This document shows, piece after piece, positions 23,865-27,683 of a DNA stretch of 27,683 bases. The DNA lies in NCBI GenBank assembly GCA_964439135.1, contig CAYTNN010000035.1:1-27683 (forward strand). The letters run 5' to 3'. Numbering within the stretch: the stretch's first letter is position 1; every line of letters begins with the position of its first letter. The DNA is from JAFGPJ01 sp964439135 (GTDB lineage Bacteria; Planctomycetota; Phycisphaerae; Sedimentisphaerales; Anaerobacaceae). The notes under the pieces were generated by a model, which ran no database searches, was not told the origin of the DNA, and was given only the letters and a program-made list of their open reading frames with translations. Position numbers and translations under genes: made by a program.

Positions 23865-24098
23865 TTACTTTTTCTTTATTTTCTCTGCAGGCTCCGGAGG
23901 TACTCCGTCATCGATGGTGATCTTGTCCTGCAAGATCTCCTGAATGACAATTTCGAGCATCGTTCTGCCTTCGATGTCCTTGATCAGGGGCCGGCCGCCC
24001 TGCATAAGCTCACCCAGCCGTTTTTGAACCAGTGCCGTCAGTTTGAATTTGCCGCCGACTTTATTAACAAGTTTTTCACTCTTGAGTTCGTCTATCAT
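23865..24098 (-). CDS. rpoZ: RNA polymerase omega subunit-like protein
   Basis: A 77-residue protein with the omega core: VNKVGGKFKLTALVQKRLGEL, then MQGGRPLI, then an acidic and Lys-rich tail. Omega helps fold and assemble the beta' subunit of RNA polymerase. The segment K-x-V...KF-L...A-KRA-L is diverged from E. coli RpoZ, but the position between gmk and coaC is the classical one and supports the call. The ATG at 24098 has a weak GAGA site; no longer frame gives family sequence. Confidence 0.75.
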   Translation of the reverse strand: MIDELKSEKLVNKVGGKFKLTALVQKRLGELMQGGRPLIKDIEGRTMLEIVIQEILQDKITIDDGVPPEPAEKIKKK

Positions 24099-24164
24099 CT
24101 TTCGGATCTCACATTTAATATCCGCCGGACAGGGGCGGACTCGTCAGTTTCGATTTTCACTTTC

Positions 24165-24749
24165 TTACGTTTCTGTTCTTGCGTTCTCGATGATTTGCAC
24201 ACATTCGTTTACTGCCTGCTGCAAATCCTCGTTGATAACCATATGTTCATAATATTGCCAGGCGGCGGCGATTTCAGTGCTTGCGCCGTTGAGTCTCACT
24301 TCGGCAACTTCTTCAGCATCTCTGCCCCTGTGATTTAGGCGTTTCGCCAGGTCCTTTGCGCTGGGCGGTAAGATGAAAATCATCACCGCATCCGGGAAAA
24401 CTACCTTGGCTTTTATAGCACCTTGAACGTCGATCTCCAGAATCACAAATTTTCCGGCCTGCAGCGCTTCGTCAACCTTATCTTTCGGCGTCCCGTAAAG
24501 ATGCCTGAACACCTCAGCATATTCCAGCAGCAAACCTTTTTCGATCCGCTCCCGGAAGTCCTCTTCGGAAACGAACCAGTAATCGTTTCCATCGACTTCC
24601 GCTTTGCTTATCGGCCGGGTCGTCAACGAAACGCTCAGGTAAATATAATTGAGCTTCTTGAGAATCTCTTTGCATATCGTGCTCTTGCCGACACCTGATG
24701 GGCCACTCACGATGACCACTTTGCCTTTTCCGTTGTTTGTATTCGTCAT
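24165..24749 (-). CDS. gmk: Guanylate kinase
   Basis: Phosphorylates GMP to GDP with ATP. The 194 residues carry the P-loop GPSGVGKST, the GMP-binding LTTRPISKAEVDGNDYWFVS segment with following YGTPKDKV, ILEIDVQGA and the IFILPPSAKDLAKRL...RG strand. The open frame begins at 24770, but a GAGG site sits just before the ATG at 24749, which also gives the usual short N terminus, so I chose that start. It follows yicC by 47 bases and precedes rpoZ by 66, a conserved order in many bacteria. Confidence 0.96.
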   Translation of the reverse strand: MTNTNNGKGKVVIVSGPSGVGKSTICKEILKKLNYIYLSVSLTTRPISKAEVDGNDYWFVSEEDFRERIEKGLLLEYAEVFRHLYGTPKDKVDEALQAGKFVILEIDVQGAIKAKVVFPDAVMIFILPPSAKDLAKRLNHRGRDAEEVAEVRLNGASTEIAAAWQYYEHMVINEDLQQAVNECVQIIENARTET

Positions 24750-24796
24750 TCCATCCTCGGCATAAACCATTAACAGTCTATACGTTTTACTCCTTT

Positions 24797-25678
24797 TTAC
24801 TCTATATTCTGAACCTGTTCCTTAATGCGGTCAATCTGGCATTTTATATTGACCACGTAACGGGTCGTTTCAGTATCGGATGCCTTGCTCGCAATGGTGT
24901 TTGCTTCTCTGAGCATCTCCTGGCTGATGAAGTCCAGCCTGCGTCCCGCCTGGTCGCTTCCCCGGCAACACTGAGCAAATTGCTGCAGGTGTGAATCTAA
25001 CCGGGCAACCTCTTCGGAAATATCCGACCTTTCCGCAAAAATCGCCACTTCCCTGGCAAGAATTCCTTCATCTATTTTAAGCTCCGCATGCGCGAGCAGC
25101 TCGTTGACCCTTTTCTTCAGTTTATCCGCATACTCCTTTATAACGATGTCACTTCGGCCGCGTATTTGCTCAAGGTCTTTTTCTATTATCGTACAGCATT
25201 TATTTATATCGGCTTCCAAATAGTCGCCCTCAGTGGCGCGCATTTGTTTTAGCTTATCCAGCGCCTCCTGACTTATCTCCAAGGCGAGTTTCCTGATTTG
25301 CCCGGCTCTTTCTTTATCCGGCATTGCCGGCTGAATAATGCCGGGCAAGGCTAACAGGTTGCCGATATCGATCGTCCCGTTAATACCAGTCGAAGAACCG
25401 GCCCGGCTCAATTTCTCCGCAACAGCCTGTAAGGCTCTCTCGTCGATATCAAACAGTGCGCTTGCCGATGTATCTTTGAGCCGAAGCACGTAATTTGTTG
25501 TTCCTCGCGAGATATTTTTTCTCAAAAGCTTATCAATATCCTCTTCCAGAAAGGTTGCCGGTTCCGGTAACTTTATGATGGTCTTGAAGTAGCGGTTATT
25601 GACAGTCTTAACCTCAACGGCATAACTTACTCCATCAGCCTCGCCCTGTGCCTCGCCATAGCCGGTCATACTATTCAT
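24797..25678 (-). CDS. yicC: YicC family endoribonuclease-like protein
   Basis: A 293-residue protein with the MNSMTGYGEAQGE N terminus, VEVKTVNNRYFKTIIKLPE and the C-terminal DUF1732 segment ERSDISEEVARLDSHLQQF, then LDFISQEMLREANTIASKA. This is the full YicC length (287 in E. coli). E. coli YicC has been reported to promote RNA cleavage and small-RNA decay. Location directly before gmk is common in bacteria. No strong ribosome site is visible at 25678; the internal ATG three codons in is an alternative. Confidence 0.93.
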   Translation of the reverse strand: MNSMTGYGEAQGEADGVSYAVEVKTVNNRYFKTIIKLPEPATFLEEDIDKLLRKNISRGTTNYVLRLKDTSASALFDIDERALQAVAEKLSRAGSSTGINGTIDIGNLLALPGIIQPAMPDKERAGQIRKLALEISQEALDKLKQMRATEGDYLEADINKCCTIIEKDLEQIRGRSDIVIKEYADKLKKRVNELLAHAELKIDEGILAREVAIFAERSDISEEVARLDSHLQQFAQCCRGSDQAGRRLDFISQEMLREANTIASKASDTETTRYVVNIKCQIDRIKEQVQNIE

Positions 25679-25745
25679 TATAACTCTACTTTCAAGCTAA
25701 ATTAGGCCGTACGAACAGCCGTTGTGTTTCAGGATAATCTTCTCG

Positions 25746-26147
25746 TTAACTGCCGGGCGAATTTATATCTGCGCCGGCACCGGGTTGACCGGCCGTATCC
25801 CCGGCGGTGTCGGATGGTTCCGGCTGCTCGGGACTTTCCAGCGGCTGCTGCTGAGTCTGCGGGCTTACGTCATAATCACCAACGGGAGCCGGCTTGTAGA
25901 ATTTGGCCATCACCACTGCAAGGGTCAGAAACACACCCGCCAGCACTATTGTCACCCAGGTCAAAAAGTCGCCCGTCTTTGAACCCAGAATCCCACTGGC
26001 CATTGCGCCGCCGAACGCCCCACTTAAGCCGCCGCCTCTGCCCTTTTGAATCAGGATAATCAGAACCAGCGACACGCAGCAAATAACGAACAGGACGGCA
26101 ACTATTTTCATAATAAAAGTTACTGCCAATATTGGAAAAACAGTCAT
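25746..26147 (-). CDS. secG: Preprotein translocase subunit SecG
   Basis: Small membrane subunit of the SecYEG channel. The 133 residues have two transmembrane helices (about 9-33 and 60-82) with the IQKGRGGGLSGAFGGA cytosolic loop typical of SecG between them. The C-terminal tail (about 88-133) is extended, Pro/Gln/Glu/Asp-rich and low-complexity, longer than in E. coli. AAAGGGG lies seven bases before the ATG, next to the arm of an inverted repeat (26163-26245). It follows tpiA, a common gene order. Confidence 0.93.
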   Translation of the reverse strand: MTVFPILAVTFIMKIVAVLFVICCVSLVLIILIQKGRGGGLSGAFGGAMASGILGSKTGDFLTWVTIVLAGVFLTLAVVMAKFYKPAPVGDYDVSPQTQQQPLESPEQPEPSDTAGDTAGQPGAGADINSPGS

Positions 26148-26162
26148 ATTTATTCCCCTTTC

Positions 26163-26245
26163 AATTGACTATTTACTTTTCTCTGCTGTTATGAAATCTA
26201 AGTTCCATTTTTTTCTCTCAATAGTCACGAGTAAAATAGTCAATT
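26163..26245. repeat. Inverted repeat between tpiA and secG
   Basis: AATTGACTATTTAC (26163-26176) is the near-exact reverse complement of GTAAAATAGTCAATT (26231-26245), with one base missing from a T run. On the minus-strand mRNA the first arm overlaps the tpiA stop codon and the second arm ends directly next to the secG ribosome site. A 14-bp stem with a loop of about 54 bases could form there. Confidence 0.65.
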
Positions 26246-27005
26246 ACACTGCGGCCTGAATTATTGCGAGAAAATCATCAGCCTTCAAACTTGCCCCGCC
26301 GACGAGCGAGCCGTCTATATCCTTCTGGTTCATCAGTTCCGCGGCATTGTCTGGTTTAACCGAGCCGCCGTAAAGGATTCGGATTTCCTCGGCTATTTCT
26401 TCACTATACATTTGTCCGAGCAGCTCTCTTATAAATTTGTGCACTTCCTGGGCCTGCTCGGGCGTTGCCGTCAGGCCTGTGCCGATGGCCCAGACCGGTT
26501 CATATGCTATGGTCACGGCCTGGAGCTTTTCTGCGCTTAAGCCGGCCAGGCCTCCTTTTACCTGCCGAGTTACTACCTCGTTTGTTTGCGAAGCCTTACG
26601 TTCTTCGAGAAGCTCGCCCACGCATAAAATCGGCAAAAGTCCGCCGGCAATCGCAGCGGCAACTTTCTTATTGATTAAGTCATCCGTCTCGCCGATTACG
26701 TGCCGGCGTTCTGAATGGCCGCAGAGACAATAGAGACAGCCAACATCTTTCAGCATTGAAACGCTTATCTCACCGGTAAAAGCACCTTTAGGCTCGAAGT
26801 ACATATTCTGGGCGCCAACGGCTATACCCGAGGAGCTAAGAGCCTTTGCCACCGCCTGCAAATAAACAAATGGCGGGCAAACCGCTACGGTAACGCTCTG
26901 GCCCGCTGTCTCCATAGATCCGGAAGCAATACGCTCAACCAGCTCTACGCTGGTGTGACTGTCCGTGTTCATCTTCCAGTTACCTGCCACAAATGGCTTT
27001 CTCAT
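26244..27005 (-). CDS. tpiA: Triosephosphate isomerase
   Basis: Interconverts dihydroxyacetone phosphate and glyceraldehyde 3-phosphate. The 253-residue TIM barrel has all catalytic residues: Asn9 and Lys11 (GNWKMN), His97 (LCGHSERR) and Glu169 (IAYEPVWAIGTG, followed by the mobile loop). The phosphate-binding ILYGGSVKPDN and VGGASL segments are intact. AGGAGAG precedes the ATG at 27005 by four bases. It lies in the minus-strand housekeeping run, downstream of pheA and upstream of secG. Confidence 0.98.
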   Translation of the reverse strand: MRKPFVAGNWKMNTDSHTSVELVERIASGSMETAGQSVTVAVCPPFVYLQAVAKALSSSGIAVGAQNMYFEPKGAFTGEISVSMLKDVGCLYCLCGHSERRHVIGETDDLINKKVAAAIAGGLLPILCVGELLEERKASQTNEVVTRQVKGGLAGLSAEKLQAVTIAYEPVWAIGTGLTATPEQAQEVHKFIRELLGQMYSEEIAEEIRILYGGSVKPDNAAELMNQKDIDGSLVGGASLKADDFLAIIQAAV

Positions 27006-27089
27006 AAAACTCTCCTATATTTATTATCTTCGTGACCCATCGTTAATTTCTCGTCGCTAAGGTCATAAGTTATGGGTAAGCAACAACAA

Positions 27090-27683
27090 CTACAATAACT
27101 CCGTTGCTCTCGGGAAACTGCCTAATATCGAAAGCTGCAAACAATGCTTACGAGACTCTTCCATCCCCTCCTGGATATGCTTTTCTGTCCTGTGTCCCAG
27201 AAAATCCACAAAGAAATAATATTCCCACTGCCTTTTCCTGCTGGGCCTGGACTCAATGTTCGTCATATTGATGCCGAATCGCTTGAATACATCGAGCACA
27301 TCAGCCAGGGCACCGGCCTTATGAGCCGTGCTGAACAACATGGCGGTCTTATCCTCGCCCGTGGGCCTGGAGTCTTCTTTGCTGATGATTAAAAACCTGG
27401 TCACATTGTTGCTTGTATCCTCGATGTTTTCGCAGACAATTCTCAAGCCGTACAACTCGGCTGCTATGCTGGAACCAATCGCTGCGGCCATCGGCTCCTC
27501 GGCCGCCAACTGTGCGGCCCTGGCGGTAGAGGCGACCGGGATCGTCTGCGCATCTTTAAAAGTCGCACTCAGCCAGTTTCTGCACTGGGCAAAAACTTCC
27601 GGCTTGGAGTAAATCTTTTCGATTTCCTGCAGTGTGCAATTGCCCATAAGATTATGATGAATTTCCATCAGGACCTCGGCACA
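27090..27683 (-). CDS. pheA: Prephenate dehydratase, C-terminal part (5' end outside window)
   Basis: About 197 residues are visible, running off the right edge; the frame stays open upstream (CAEVLMEIHHNLMG). They comprise the second half of the prephenate dehydratase domain, including IHHNLMG, the NVTRF motif with catalytic Thr-Arg-Phe, and AAAIGS. A C-terminal ACT regulatory domain carries TAMLFSTAHKAGALADVLDVF and NIESRPSR, the phenylalanine-binding ESRP motif. The enzyme makes phenylpyruvate for phenylalanine synthesis and is probably feedback-inhibited. Whether a chorismate mutase domain precedes it cannot be seen. It ends 84 bases before tpiA. Confidence 0.93.
   Translation of the reverse strand, partial: CAEVLMEIHHNLMGNCTLQEIEKIYSKPEVFAQCRNWLSATFKDAQTIPVASTARAAQLAAEEPMAAAIGSSIAAELYGLRIVCENIEDTSNNVTRFLIISKEDSRPTGEDKTAMLFSTAHKAGALADVLDVFKRFGINMTNIESRPSRKRQWEYYFFVDFLGHRTEKHIQEGMEESRKHCLQLSILGSFPRATELL

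Noticed and set aside
27035..27077. ACCCAT/ATGGGT inverted repeat between pheA and tpiA
   Set aside because: Only six bases with a 31-base gap and no T-tract, so it is indistinguishable from chance.

Overview
The window looks like chromosomal DNA of a planctomycete, most likely of the Phycisphaerae/Sedimentisphaerales type. This placement is inference. It rests on a mid-GC genome with housekeeping genes in short mixed-strand blocks, split coaC and coaB genes, a very short RpoZ-like protein in a gmk-rpoZ-coaC-coaB run, a DUF1844 protein next to smpB, and secreted enzymes for fucose- and rhamnogalacturonan-containing glycans scattered among core genes. No 16S rRNA or other marker is present to confirm it. 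I found no tRNA, rRNA, CRISPR array, transposase or phage gene.

Layout. Bases 1-314 hold the tail of a Hint-domain (self-splicing type) protein, followed by two terminator-like hairpins. Bases 518-2684 (+) carry smpB, a DUF1844 gene, trpC and a half-size TauE/SafE membrane protein. glnS (2722-4410) and a two-TM hypothetical gene (4513-4986) lie on the minus strand. A roughly 600-base stretch without a convincing gene (4987-5621) ends in a strong terminator and holds a second terminator-like hairpin, so it may encode small RNAs. psd and pssA (5622-7314, +) overlap and make phosphatidylethanolamine. A PilZ/YcgR-like c-di-GMP receptor (7323-8153, -) is separated from an orphan membrane-anchored protein (8309-9100, +) by a 55-bp palindromic REP/MITE-like element.

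Bases 9140-14656 (+) hold two tandem GH95 lipoproteins (alpha-L-fucosidase/alpha-L-galactosidase family) and a site-2-type metalloprotease packed 8 bases behind them. A two-TM conserved hypothetical protein (14699-15445, -) diverges from an aldo/keto reductase-purB pair (15589-18002, +). Both divergent leaders carry the same 11-base element. Between purB and pyrE lies a 160-base relic of a short-chain dehydrogenase gene whose two ends survive with the middle deleted. A secreted PL11 rhamnogalacturonan lyase (19083-20999, +) converges on a secreted DUF4038/apiosidase-like glycosidase (21253-22533, -).

The rest of the window is a minus-strand housekeeping run reading right to left: pheA (partial), tpiA, secG, yicC, gmk, rpoZ, coaC, coaB. 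The apiosidase-like gene sits only 17 bases behind coaB and may be its last cistron.

Functionally, the accessory genes point to a heterotroph that trims plant or algal polysaccharides outside the cell: fucosyl or galactosyl side chains (GH95), the rhamnogalacturonan I backbone (PL11) and possibly apiosyl side chains (DUF4038). I do not see a clear new multi-gene system. The most interesting items are the gene relic, the shared divergent leader element, the possible small-RNA region and the placement of glycan enzymes inside housekeeping transcription units.
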